A stretch of DNA of 32,536 nt, taken from positions 1-32,536 of the IMG/VR virus record IMGVR_UViG_3300025292_000011. One strand, 5' to 3'. Position numbers and translations under genes: made by a program. Below are positions 14,571 to 22,490 of this stretch, piece after piece. The DNA comes from a virus. Below the pieces are notes generated by a model, which saw only the letters and a list, made by a program, of their open reading frames with translations, had not been told where the DNA came from and ran no database searches. Within the stretch, counting starts at the first letter, position 1; each line of letters begins with the position of its first letter.

Positions 14571-14634
14571 AAATCCACTAGTTATTCGATTTTCCGTTTT
14601 AGGGATTTTTGAGTAATTAGTGGATTTATTTTTG
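14571..14634. terminator. Strong bidirectional terminator
   Basis: AAATCCACTAGTTATTC (14571-14587) pairs with GAGTAATTAGTGGATTT (14611-14627), 17 pairs with two G-U. ATTTTTG follows on +, and TTTCTTTTATC on minus. It serves the convergent radical SAM and endonuclease genes. Confidence 0.8.
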
Positions 14635-14700
14635 CTGTATTGTATATTTAATTTATTTAAAATACTTTAAAAGAATTTACCTGTATATACTTTTAGATTA

Positions 14701-16158
14701 TTATACATTCTCACTCAATGATTTATGATACGCAATACTCCTAATTCTAGATTCTCTTGGCGTATAATTACACATTCCTATTTCACTTCCTATTTTTAAA
14801 TAGTTCGTTACAGATGTCCATCCTAGATCAACTTTCTCAACTATTTCTTTTACTGTCAATCCATCGTTCCACATTTCAGCGTATGTTTTAATTGTAGATT
14901 TAAATGATTTAATTTTTATATCAGACCAATCAACTTTACTTAAGTCAAACAACTCTGCCATCCTACTATTTAATATACTATTTCTTATATACTTAAAATC
15001 TGAACGTTTACATTCTATTATTATATACTCCTTTATATTATTCTTCATTGCAGTTTCATATTTTAACCTATCATTTTCTTGCTCTTCTTTAAGTGTGCGA
15101 GCTTCTTTTCTTTTTGACTGTTCGTAATGTTGACTTCCATGCATCTCTATAATTATGTCATAATGAGGTAAATAAAAATCATAACGCTTATTATTAGACC
15201 ATTCAAAAGACAATTCATAATGATAAGACTCCACTATATGACTTAGTATTAAACTCATTATTTTCTCAGGTAAACTTCTTCCATCAGAGCAATTGGAGCA
15301 TGGTAATCTTCTATTTGATATGTTGTTTATTGATTTATTTTTTATAGTACTGCCACAATCAGCACATCTCCAGTCAACTTTCTTATTGCTACTTTGCATA
15401 TATTTATATCCATCTTCAGGATCAGCGAGCATAGAGGCAAGTTTCGGATTAGTTGTCCATATATCATTGAACCCCTTTAACAACTTATGACTACTACAAT
15501 ACGGACAACCAGATTTATTAGTTCTTGTTCTGTGACAAATTTGAGCATCCCACTCATGTCCACATTTACCCAGCCACCATACTTTTTGATTATTCTTTAC
15601 AGTTACACCATGAGGAGTTAAATCGCCATTTTTTGTGGGATGCCATTGTGAAGCTAAGTCTTGTCTTTTTGAAGCGAGAGAGTTTGTATGATTAATCAGC
15701 TTGCCAGAACAATAAGGACATCCTGATTTATTTGCAGATAACTTACTGTTCGCTGACGAAAAGTATTCGCTACTACATTCTAAACAAACCCACCATACTT
15801 TTTTACTATAATTGCAAGCTACCATATGCGGAGTTAATTCTCCATTTTTAGTAGGATGCCATTCTTTTGCTAGAGAAGGATTTAAAGTTGCCAACGAATT
15901 TGTGTGATTAATACGTTTCCCTGAGCAGAAAGGACAATTCTGATTTATTTTAGCTCGGTTATATATACTCAAATCGTATTCGCTATTACATTTAAGACAA
16001 GTCCACCATACCTTCTTAGTATTATTGTAATGAGTTTTGTAAATATCAATTCCAATATCTTTATTTTTCTCAAAATTCCATTCATCAAATAACTCTGGTC
16101 TTACTTTCAACATGGCATTCTCATTTAATCTGATCGAATTATCTAATGTCATCATCAA
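14701..16158 (-). CDS. Freestanding homing endonuclease: zinc-ribbon repeats plus Vsr/EDxHD-type nuclease
   Basis: The 485-residue protein has four tandem zinc-ribbon repeats over about residues 20-290 (CLKC...CPFC, CLEC...CPYC, CGHEW...CPYC, CADC...CSNC). Repeats 2 and 3 share 'KEWHPTKNG(E/D)LTPH'-like text, as in DUF4379-type ribbons. Residues about 293-395 form a Vsr-like nuclease: Glu in 'LPEKI', Asp in 'RYDFYLP', 'IIEMHGSQHYEQ', then 'ENDRLKYE', fitting the E-D-xH-D order of I-Bth0305I-type homing enzymes. A C-terminal helix-turn-helix ('LTVKEIVEKVDLGWTSVTNYLK') would add DNA binding. The start is TTG 16158 or ATG 16155 behind AAAAGGAG. Such genes mobilise themselves by cutting empty sites. 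Confidence 0.75.
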   Translation of the reverse strand: MMMTLDNSIRLNENAMLKVRPELFDEWNFEKNKDIGIDIYKTHYNNTKKVWWTCLKCNSEYDLSIYNRAKINQNCPFCSGKRINHTNSLATLNPSLAKEWHPTKNGELTPHMVACNYSKKVWWVCLECSSEYFSSANSKLSANKSGCPYCSGKLINHTNSLASKRQDLASQWHPTKNGDLTPHGVTVKNNQKVWWLGKCGHEWDAQICHRTRTNKSGCPYCSSHKLLKGFNDIWTTNPKLASMLADPEDGYKYMQSSNKKVDWRCADCGSTIKNKSINNISNRRLPCSNCSDGRSLPEKIMSLILSHIVESYHYELSFEWSNNKRYDFYLPHYDIIIEMHGSQHYEQSKRKEARTLKEEQENDRLKYETAMKNNIKEYIIIECKRSDFKYIRNSILNSRMAELFDLSKVDWSDIKIKSFKSTIKTYAEMWNDGLTVKEIVEKVDLGWTSVTNYLKIGSEIGMCNYTPRESRIRSIAYHKSLSENV

Positions 16159-16262
16159 TAAATACTCCTTTTTTAATTTATGTATTTATTTTATTATATT
16201 GAATTTAATATAATTAAGCCACCTTTTTTAGAAGATGTAGAGTATAATTTAATCGTAAAAGT

Positions 16263-16306
16263 AAAAAAGCCCTCAGCCATTCAATTAAGAATAAGGGGGA
16301 GGGCTT
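16263..16306 (-). terminator. Terminator of the leftmost minus-strand transcription unit
   Basis: AAGCCCTC (16267-16274 on +) pairs with GAGGGCTT (16299-16306); read on the minus strand the stem is followed by six T. It ends late transcription before the endonuclease gene. Confidence 0.7.
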
Positions 16307-16498
16307 ATACATAATCTTTAATTAATTTTTATTGTGTATTTGTTTAAATTATTTCTTTTGAAAGTACTTTTTATTATTACCTGTATTAACCCATAGTAGG
16401 GGAGTGGTTAAGTATTTATTTGTTATTTATACTATTATTCTCTTAGTTAACTCATATAGTTACTACGTAACTTTGAATAATATTCTGATTTTATGTAT
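16307..16498 (-). other. AT-rich 3' untranslated region of the fibre operon
   Basis: This is part of a 340-base gene-free stretch (16159-16498). No convincing ORF is seen. It holds the gene-end motif beside the stop, the AATAATATTC element (see 16472) and a TTAACC/GGTTAA inverted repeat around an AGGGGA word near 16398. The rest is the terminator at 16263 and, at 16159-16262, the leader of the endonuclease gene. Confidence 0.4.
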
Positions 16499-16505
16499 TT
16501 ACGTG
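16472..16505 (-). repeat. 3' end element, copy 1 (TACATAAAA..AGAATATTATT)
   Basis: On the minus strand the stop codon runs into TAAATACATAAAATCAG, then AATATTATT. The region after the 22484 gene has the same text with about 7 differences over 34 bases. Confidence 0.5.
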
Positions 16506-17863
16506 TCTAATACATTTGCAAAAAATGTGCCAGATTTTTTTATATTTATCGTAATCGTCTTTTTAGATTGGTCATAAGCAACACTATAGTCAGAAGTGTT
16601 CGCCAGTTTGTTTGTTCCCATAAGTTCTGCCGTTATTAATGTATCGTCTATTGTAGAGTTATTTGGTATATAGTATTGATGCTTTAAAAAGTTGCTATCA
16701 CCTGCTAATAATCTATATTGCTCCCACGTCATAGCCGTGTATTCTGTAACTGTCATAGCGTTAGACATATCATTAGCTACATTTACCCATATTCCATTTT
16801 TAAAAGCATGATAAGTAACTCCATCATCTACACTTAGCGCTAATCTAGAACCTCCTGTAGCAGTCCATTGGAATGTACATGATACAACACCTGTTAGTTG
16901 AATACTGTTTTTAGCTGTTAAGATTTGAGGATACGGTGTGGCATTTAAAGTTCCAGTCTCACTTGAATCTTCCTCATCCGCCCACCGTATCGGATACCAT
17001 GTCAATCCATAGAGAGCTTCAAATTCTGATATTTGTGAAGCTGTAATACTCTCCATACCATGGGTAATAATCTGCTCTCTTGTTGGGTTACTTCCTAGAG
17101 AAACCCATTGAGAATTACTGTAGTAGTAATATTCCTGTCCATTTCTTAGTAGCATTTTACTTATAGTTAATTTAGTTATATCGAATTTAGATATTCTTCT
17201 ATCATAGTAATTCGCAAAGTACAGCGTATTCTTGTACAACCCTACTCCTGCTAAATTGTTTGCTACATATGAATATAGTGAACTGAAAGTAAGATTGCCA
17301 TAGCCGTTTGAAATGTCTGAGGAAATGAATATGTCTCTTGTTGAATATTGAGTCACTATGATGTAAGACGCTCCCCTAGACTTATATATTGTGGCGCTAG
17401 CTCCTGTTCCTTGCATTGGCATTGTATAGGTGTTAAGAATAGCTCCATCTGAGAAGCGACATATAACTAAGTTGTTTGCAACAGTTCCATATCTAGAATA
17501 AACCATAATATCTCTTTCCAAATCAATATCGAAAGTAGCGCCTCTATCTGTGTTGTAGGTTGTATCATTTCGAATAGATAGAACACTTCCATTGGTTTTA
17601 TCTACGCTTACCAATCTATTTGCAGAGTTACATACGTATAAATTATTCCCATCTGTACCTATAGAACCATAGGAGTTGGGAGTGACTCCTGTAACCGTAA
17701 AACTTCTAAGCAATTCAAAGATACTTGCACTGTAAACTTCTATTCTATAAGGACTACTACTATAGGTTGCGATAAACACTTCGTCGCCAATAACAGTGAG
17801 TCCCCATGGAGTGTAGTTCAGTGTTTTTAGAGTTATTAATTCACTAATTTTTTCTATTTGCAT
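16499..17863 (-). CDS. Putative receptor-binding/fibre protein with beta-propeller-like N-terminus
   Basis: A 454-residue protein. The first 240 residues repeat a 'DG-N-LYVCNSANRLVSVDKTNG' style of blade (GDEVFIATYSSS, GNNLYVCNSA, KNTLYFANYYDRRISKFD), as in YncE/NHL-type propellers. The second half carries phage fibre modules: 'NGQEYYYYSNSQWVSLG', 'PTREQIITHGMESITASQ', and the 'LALSVDDGVTYHAFKNGIWV' unit common in Gram-positive tail proteins, then 'YTAMTWEQYRLL'. It probably binds a cell-surface target at the tail tip. It is the last gene of the minus-strand unit. ATG start with AAGAAGGTG. Confidence 0.6.
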   Translation of the reverse strand: MQIEKISELITLKTLNYTPWGLTVIGDEVFIATYSSSPYRIEVYSASIFELLRSFTVTGVTPNSYGSIGTDGNNLYVCNSANRLVSVDKTNGSVLSIRNDTTYNTDRGATFDIDLERDIMVYSRYGTVANNLVICRFSDGAILNTYTMPMQGTGASATIYKSRGASYIIVTQYSTRDIFISSDISNGYGNLTFSSLYSYVANNLAGVGLYKNTLYFANYYDRRISKFDITKLTISKMLLRNGQEYYYYSNSQWVSLGSNPTREQIITHGMESITASQISEFEALYGLTWYPIRWADEEDSSETGTLNATPYPQILTAKNSIQLTGVVSCTFQWTATGGSRLALSVDDGVTYHAFKNGIWVNVANDMSNAMTVTEYTAMTWEQYRLLAGDSNFLKHQYYIPNNSTIDDTLITAELMGTNKLANTSDYSVAYDQSKKTITINIKKSGTFFANVLDT

Positions 17864-17885
17864 TTTCTAATAACACCTTCTTTAT

Positions 17886-19367
17886 TTAATTAAACTCAAA
17901 ACCTTCCACACTAGTAAAATCACTTCTATTGAAGACTAGTTTTTTCATAACCCCTTCTCCATTCCAGTCACTGACTGTTTCTAATCTTTCTGTGTATCTT
18001 TTCTGTAGGCTAGCTACTCCATTGAAATCGACAAACTTATTGGGTAGAAAATCAGTTACATCTCCATTATTAAATTTGACATCGTATTTAACCACTCCTG
18101 TAGCTCCTGGAACATATTCAAATAAAGTTGCACAAATATCCTCTAATTTTAATGGTTGTTTTAATACTATATCTAAGTTATATGGTGCTATAGCATTTAA
18201 TTTATCTAGACGTTTAATACCTCCACTTACAGATATATTAGGTATTGATGCTATTTTTTGAATTATCTCATCACCATTATTATTTGTGCTCGTAGAAATC
18301 CCTTTATTAGTAATAACATTAGCTAGTCCCGCCCACCACTGTTTAAACTTTTGCAGTGATACATCAATAGTATCTGTAGAAGATAAAGGTGAGCCGACAG
18401 TTTGAGTTAATCCTTTTAATAGACTATCGGCAAATCGAAAAACCTCTAAGATAGCAGAATTAGTGTCAGTAGCAACCATTTTTCCAGAAACATCTACAAA
18501 TGGCGTTTCACTAGCATTTTGCTTTTCATATCTAGTTTTAGGTAATATTCCAGATGTACCGTTTGCTATATCGATAATAGAAACCCCTGAAGTTGCATGT
18601 GAATAATCCCAATTAGAGCCATAGTAGAAGTAGTAGTCACTCATATTACCATCAGATACAATTGCATATTCTCCTGCTTGTGGATTCGGTGCGTTTTGTA
18701 AATCTACAAAGGTAGGAAACACGCCTCTGAAACTTGATACTCCACTTAAATTATTGATTTGCTGTTGTATATTACTTGTAGTTCCTTGTAGGAAATTTAA
18801 CTCATTAATACTAACAATAAGTCCAGTTAATCCTTCTACGGTTAATTTACCATTTATGTTTTTAAGTGTTAGTCCGTCAATTAACTCTGACAGATAGGTA
18901 GCTACACTAGATGCATCCATTGCTACTTTATCATCTGTAGATACTATATTGTCGATATCTAATTGTAAATCGGATAGTCTTTGGGTATGACTAGCTAATT
19001 CATTTGTATTAGAGTCAATTTGTGATCGTTGAGAAGGGGATACAAGTACCTTGCTAGGTGACTCTACAATATCGTCAGCGTTAATTTTGATATTCCCACT
19101 CAGCAATTCATATGTATTATTTCTATATGTATATAGTTTATTTTCATTTGTTAAATACAACTTGCCTTCTAGAGAGGGATTCTTGGATTGCAAATCATTT
19201 AAATTCAAATATTCACTCATTACATCACTAATTTTACTCAAAGGTAAACCATTGCCGACTGACTTATATAATTCGTTGTTATCATCGACAAAATAGATAG
19301 TTGAATCGTCTGTACCAACAGAAGGTAAGTTAGCTTTATTACCTTTAAGAAATCTTACGTTTGTCAT
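17886..19367 (-). CDS. Tail fibre / receptor-binding protein
   Basis: A 493-residue protein. The N-terminus 'TIYFVDDNNELYKSVGNGLPL' and 'EGKLYLTNENKLYTYRNNTYELL' are the short strand units of tail-fibre shafts. A helical linker (about 105-150) precedes 'SSFRGVFPTFVDLQNAPNPQ' with 'GEYAIVSDGNMSDYYFYYGS', a carbohydrate-binding-like module frequent in Bacillales phage fibres. 'ITNKGISTSTNNNGDEIIQ' resembles 'ITDKGVPTSADATGDQMAA' in the 578-residue fibre at 24055, so the two fibre sets share a module. ATG start with AAGGAGG. It probably mediates host recognition. Confidence 0.7.
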   Translation of the reverse strand: MTNVRFLKGNKANLPSVGTDDSTIYFVDDNNELYKSVGNGLPLSKISDVMSEYLNLNDLQSKNPSLEGKLYLTNENKLYTYRNNTYELLSGNIKINADDIVESPSKVLVSPSQRSQIDSNTNELASHTQRLSDLQLDIDNIVSTDDKVAMDASSVATYLSELIDGLTLKNINGKLTVEGLTGLIVSINELNFLQGTTSNIQQQINNLSGVSSFRGVFPTFVDLQNAPNPQAGEYAIVSDGNMSDYYFYYGSNWDYSHATSGVSIIDIANGTSGILPKTRYEKQNASETPFVDVSGKMVATDTNSAILEVFRFADSLLKGLTQTVGSPLSSTDTIDVSLQKFKQWWAGLANVITNKGISTSTNNNGDEIIQKIASIPNISVSGGIKRLDKLNAIAPYNLDIVLKQPLKLEDICATLFEYVPGATGVVKYDVKFNNGDVTDFLPNKFVDFNGVASLQKRYTERLETVSDWNGEGVMKKLVFNRSDFTSVEGFEFN

Positions 19368-19385
19368 TTTATAACCTCCTTAATA

Positions 19386-19673
19386 CTAAAAATCTTCCCA
19401 TTTCACAGAACCTGAACCACCTGAAGGTAAGCTTCCATCCACATTAACTACCATTCCTTGAGCATTTAATTTAGCAACTCCATTTACAACTCCAATTTGA
19501 GATGAATCAACCTTTGATAATAGAGCTGTTTTATTAATTTCAATTTGTTCTTTTTCAGTTTTACTAATGAATTGTTTATCATCATTTGTAGCAATGTCGG
19601 TAGGGGATAGTGGTAAATTAACATTACCACCACTGTTTTCATCACCCCATGAATCCTTACCGAAGAATCCCAT
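19386..19673 (-). CDS. Small tail-fibre-associated protein, 95 residues
   Basis: The text 'DKQFISKTEKEQIEINKTAL' and 'IGVVNGVAKLNAQGMVVNVD' is the linker found in Gram-positive phage fibre and BppU proteins (compare KGAPNGVATLNSDSK at 26514). It ends with a Gly/Ser-rich tail and 'KWEDF'. It looks like a fibre connector expressed as a separate protein. ATG start behind GAAAGGAGG. It sits just ahead of the 493-residue fibre. Confidence 0.55.
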   Translation of the reverse strand: MGFFGKDSWGDENSGGNVNLPLSPTDIATNDDKQFISKTEKEQIEINKTALLSKVDSSQIGVVNGVAKLNAQGMVVNVDGSLPSGGSGSVKWEDF

Positions 19674-19694
19674 TATGAAATTCCTCCTTTCAAT

Positions 19695-19982
19695 TTAAAT
19701 ACCTGCATAATAAAAATATGGAATTCCACTCTCTTTAAAAGTCAATGAGCTAATATGTAGATTATCTATTTGCAATTCCATTCCAGAAGGCAGATTTAGA
19801 TAAGATGGTTGGTCACTGTCGCCATTAATTATAATGTTACATTCAGCAAATACTTTTAGAGACAATTGCTTCCAAGCAAAAGCAGTTTGCGAAGTAAATT
19901 CTTTAATGACGATATTTTCATTGGCTACAGAATTAACCTTTCCATTTGAAGATATTAGTTTTATAAGGTTCAATCTAGGCAA
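19695..19982 (-). CDS. Hypothetical small beta-rich protein, 95 residues
   Basis: TTG start behind TTTAAGGAGTGATT. The sequence (MPRLNLIKLISSNGKVNSVA, ending 'SSLTFKESGIPYFYYAGI') is predicted all-beta with no membrane segment. It is the first gene after the lysis-cassette terminator and precedes three fibre genes, so a minor tail or fibre role is likely. The family is not recognised. Confidence 0.5.
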   Translation of the reverse strand: MPRLNLIKLISSNGKVNSVANENIVIKEFTSQTAFAWKQLSLKVFAECNIIINGDSDQPSYLNLPSGMELQIDNLHISSLTFKESGIPYFYYAGI

Positions 19983-19997
19983 CTGTAATCACTCCTT

Positions 19998-20032
19998 AAA
20001 TTAAAACTCCTCCAACAATTAAGTCGGAGGAG
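19998..20032 (-). terminator. Terminator after the endolysin
   Basis: CTCCTCC (20007-20013 on +) pairs with GGAGGAG (20026-20032); on the minus strand TTTTAATTT follows. It separates the lysis cassette from the second fibre set. Confidence 0.6.
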
Positions 20033-20048
20033 AGTATTGTATATTTTA

Positions 20049-20750
20049 TTACTTTATGCATTTGTCATAAAAACGTTTTAGTATGGTCATTTGTTGTTCA
20101 CGAGTAATTTCATTTTGAGGATTTTCACCGTTAGTTAATTCTTCTTTAGTAGCCCATTCCCATGCAACTTTATGTGTATCAAGAACTTTCCTTGATGGTG
20201 TGATAGGTTGTTTAGTTTGAATTTGAGCTTCTAATTCCTTAATTTTTGCAGACAATTCATTGTATTGATTCACTGTTAACTCCTCCGTATTAGTTTTTAT
20301 TAATTGGACTTTCACACTACTACTAATAGGAACAATAATCGTACCTTCTAACTTACATCCATTAGGTGCTTTCCAAGTAGTAGGTATTTCAAAATGAGGT
20401 TTATCCATATTATTAGTCCAAGTTCCTCCCCATACAATTCCTAACTTTTTCGCAATTGTCCCAACTTTATTTAGCGTGTTATTGTCGTATAAAGATTTAG
20501 GAGGTGAGATTGCGATATCCCATGCTCGTCTTGGTTTATGATTGCTTTCTAGTGTCCATGTAACAATTTGTCCTGCTCTTGTACGACCTTGTGCATAGAG
20601 ATAATTTTGACGTTCCTGTGATCGGTATGTTTCTGTGATAAAAATATCAATGATACCTTGTTTATAACATTCTTGAAACAATAATTGACAAGCTAATTTC
20701 GCATTAGGAGTTAGTTCATTAATGTCTCGACAAGTTGTAGTTACTGACAT
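20049..20750 (-). CDS. Endolysin, M15 (VanY/CwlK-type) L-alanyl-D-glutamate peptidase
   Basis: A 233-residue protein. The peptidase domain (about 1-125) has 'ITETYRSQERQNYLYAQGRT', the zinc motif region 'SNHKPRRAWDIAI' (family SxHxxGxAxD, with Arg in the Gly place) and 'WGGTWTNNMDKPHFEI' giving the last His. It cleaves the peptide stem of peptidoglycan at lysis. A polar helix links to a C-terminal segment 'HKVAWEWATKEELTNGENPQ' with 'ITREQQMTILKRFY', the SLH-like wall-targeting tail common in Bacillales lysins. SPbeta uses an amidase (BlyA) here, so the enzyme has been swapped. It overlaps the holin stop as TAATG. Confidence 0.85.
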   Translation of the reverse strand: MSVTTTCRDINELTPNAKLACQLLFQECYKQGIIDIFITETYRSQERQNYLYAQGRTRAGQIVTWTLESNHKPRRAWDIAISPPKSLYDNNTLNKVGTIAKKLGIVWGGTWTNNMDKPHFEIPTTWKAPNGCKLEGTIIVPISSSVKVQLIKTNTEELTVNQYNELSAKIKELEAQIQTKQPITPSRKVLDTHKVAWEWATKEELTNGENPQNEITREQQMTILKRFYDKCIK

Positions 20751-21031
20751 TAAACATCATCTCTTTTCGGTTTAATATAATGTAAGGCTCGCTTAGAGTC
20801 TCCGAAGTTAACTGTTGTAGGATCTAAAATTGCATTATATGTACTTACTCCAATTAAAGCTAGTACATAAGGATTAGAAACTGCATCAATAACTAACTCA
20901 TACACACTTTGCCAACTTGTCAAATCTACCCCTGTAATTCCGTAATATGCGAATAGGGGAGTAACTACCGATAAACATAATGTGATCCAAAACTGAGGGT
21001 TATTTTTTCGTACTTTCCAATTTATACGCAT
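20750..21031 (-). CDS. bhlB: Holin, phi-LC3 family (BhlB-like)
   Basis: A 93-residue protein starting 'MRINWKVRKNNPQFWITL', the hallmark of the phi-LC3 family (INWKVRxKNPxFW). Two helices are predicted (about 14-30 and 57-72) with 'LTSWQSVYELVIDAVSNP' between them and the closing 'DPTTVNFGDSKRAL', also typical (DPTTxGxxDSxxAL). It forms lesions in the host membrane so the endolysin can reach the wall. ATG start with GGAGATG. Confidence 0.92.
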   Translation of the reverse strand: MRINWKVRKNNPQFWITLCLSVVTPLFAYYGITGVDLTSWQSVYELVIDAVSNPYVLALIGVSTYNAILDPTTVNFGDSKRALHYIKPKRDDV

Positions 21032-21033
21032 AA

Positions 21034-21372
21034 TTAAGCATCTCCATTCTTAAAACTATTCTTCTCAATATTGTCTACTCGAATTTCTAGCTTATTTAAA
21101 CTCGTATTAATACCTTCAATTGCGACTGCTGTACGTTCTTGCGCTTGGTCTGAACGAGCCAAATGCTCCATTAGCTTATTCTCACGCTCTCTAGATTCGG
21201 TTTCCCGTTCTTTAGATTCTGTACGATACTCGTCATGCAAGACAATTAACCTGTCCTCTTGCTTGTCATTTTTTTCATAAACCTTTTTTAAAATAAATCC
21301 AACTAGCAGGATGCAACATATAGCCCAAACTGCTTGTGACGTTGCAATATCACTTAAAAATTTAGCATCCAT
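21034..21372 (-). CDS. bhlA: BhlA/UviB-type holin-like protein, extended
   Basis: A 112-residue protein with one N-terminal helix (about 10-29, AVWAICCILLVGFILKKVY) and the conserved 'YEKNDKQEDRL' that follows it in BhlA/UviB proteins. It is longer than the usual 70 residues because of a charged repeat 'ESKERETESRERENKLMEHL' and a final coiled coil. In SPbeta BhlA and BhlB act together at lysis; the same pair and order are seen here. ATG behind AAAGAGG. Confidence 0.85.
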   Translation of the reverse strand: MDAKFLSDIATSQAVWAICCILLVGFILKKVYEKNDKQEDRLIVLHDEYRTESKERETESRERENKLMEHLARSDQAQERTAVAIEGINTSLNKLEIRVDNIEKNSFKNGDA

Positions 21373-21390
21373 ATTATTTTCCTCTTTCTT

Positions 21391-21434
21391 ATAAAAATAA
21401 GAAAAGAGTAGGGGAGATGCCTCACACCTACTCT
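21391..21434 (-). terminator. Terminator before the holin genes
   Basis: AGAGTAGG (21405-21412 on +) pairs with CCTACTCT (21427-21434); on the minus strand the T-rich run TTTTCTTATTTTTAT follows. It abuts the 21-nt repeat copy 2. Confidence 0.65.
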
Positions 21435-21454
21435 AAACCGAATTTTCCTGATTC
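21434..21454 (-). repeat. 21-nt intergenic repeat, copy 2
   Basis: Read on the minus strand it starts GAATCAGGAAAATTCGG and ends TTTA, identical to 10036-10056 on +. It lies between the 21484 gene and the terminator hairpin, sharing its last base with the stem. Confidence 0.75.
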
Positions 21455-21483
21455 GTCTTTTTTAATATATGTATTTTATTGAA

Positions 21484-21975
21484 TTAAAGAATTACTTCAC
21501 GAGTGCCACTGAAATTGTCTGGTTTGGATTTTAATTTATCAACAATTTCTTTTACTCTTGTTTCAATTAACTTTCCATACTCTGTAGCAATAAATTCAGC
21601 ATCTTCACCATATTGGGTAACTGCGAATGAACGTGAAATAGGGAAATCAGATAAAATGTACTTATATTTTGTTCCTTCATTTACAAGTAAAACATCACGA
21701 TTCACTTTAGTAATAACTTCTTTAGTAACTGTTTCCATAATAGTATTTCCTTCACCATCTACTTGTTCATTACCGTCATCATCTAATTTCGGTTGCTCGA
21801 CTTCGACTGTGCTTTTTACATCTTCCGTAACAGATTTAGTGATTTCGGCAGAAACATCTACTCGTTGTTCCCCATAGTCGCTGAACAATTCAGTATCTTC
21901 TGGTCGAACGTCTTTCACATCTACCGTCGTTGTGTAAATATTCTCTTTTAAGTTCGTGTCGATTACTAATTTCAT
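21484..21975 (-). CDS. Hypothetical acidic protein, 163 residues
   Basis: Starts MKLVIDTNLKENIYTTTV, beta-rich, then an acidic centre 'EVEQPKLDDDGNEQVDGEGN' that is a predicted loop, then 'ISRSFAVTQYGEDAEFIATE' and a helical C-terminus. There is no signal peptide or membrane segment. It lies between the fibre genes and the lysis cassette and has a good ribosome binding site (AAAAGAGG). Probably a minor virion or assembly protein; the family is not recognised. Confidence 0.55.
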   Translation of the reverse strand: MKLVIDTNLKENIYTTTVDVKDVRPEDTELFSDYGEQRVDVSAEITKSVTEDVKSTVEVEQPKLDDDGNEQVDGEGNTIMETVTKEVITKVNRDVLLVNEGTKYKYILSDFPISRSFAVTQYGEDAEFIATEYGKLIETRVKEIVDKLKSKPDNFSGTREVIL

Positions 21976-22025
21976 AAATAAATTCCTCTTTTCTAATTTT
22001 TGTTTTGTATTTTTGTTATTAACTA

Positions 22026-22319
22026 TTATTTACTACATGAATTACCTTGTGCTCCGTCATCCATCATGATTTCTTTTGCCATTCTCTGCAATACCCTAAT
22101 AAGCTCCAATAATTCATCTTGGTCATAACATTTTGTAATTACATTACTTAGTCGCTCATCATGAATATTGATTTCAACATAACGTTCAATTTCCGTCTGA
22201 CTATTGATTTCAACTTTTTTAACGATAGGAATGATTTCTTGATAAATGTCTTTATCAATTGGTATCTTAGCTGACTTAATTCTTTCGTTATAGTTAAGGT
22301 AATCTACTTGAACTGTCAT
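22026..22319 (-). CDS. Hypothetical protein, 97 residues
   Basis: The start is taken at ATG 22319 (MTVQVDYLNYNERI), behind GAAAGGATGTG; the in-frame upstream ATG lies before that site. The first half is beta-rich ('VEINSQTEIERYVEINIHDE') and the second helical ('DELLELIRVLQRMAKEIMMD'). It ends with 'GNSCSK', containing its second Cys. It is the second of three small genes between fibres and lysis. The family is not recognised. Confidence 0.5.
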   Translation of the reverse strand: MTVQVDYLNYNERIKSAKIPIDKDIYQEIIPIVKKVEINSQTEIERYVEINIHDERLSNVITKCYDQDELLELIRVLQRMAKEIMMDDGAQGNSCSK

Positions 22320-22456
22320 CGTTTCACATCCTTTCAAATGAAATAATCCTTACCTCAAATAAGAAGTAGAGAAGGGGAGTGAGTATTAATTTTTATACAT
22401 AATTAACGTATAAAGTAGTTATAATATACAATATATAGCATATTTATTACATATAT

Positions 22457-22490
22457 TTTCAATAATATTCTTGTTTTATGTAATTATTTA
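22457..22490 (-). repeat. 3' end element, copy 2 (TACATAAAA..AGAATATTATT)
   Basis: Minus strand: the stop codon runs into TAATTACATAAAACAAG, then AATATTATT. It matches copy 1 at 16472-16505 in a coding-strand orientation, at the same place relative to the stop. Confidence 0.5.

Noticed and set aside
16307-16498. attP or origin in the AT-rich gap
   Set aside because: There are inverted repeats and a shared 3' element, but no iterons and no core repeat elsewhere in the window to support either role.
19386-19673. Recent tandem duplication among small fibre genes
   Set aside because: The GVAxLN linker is shared, but the surrounding sequence is too different; it is a common phage motif rather than a recent copy.
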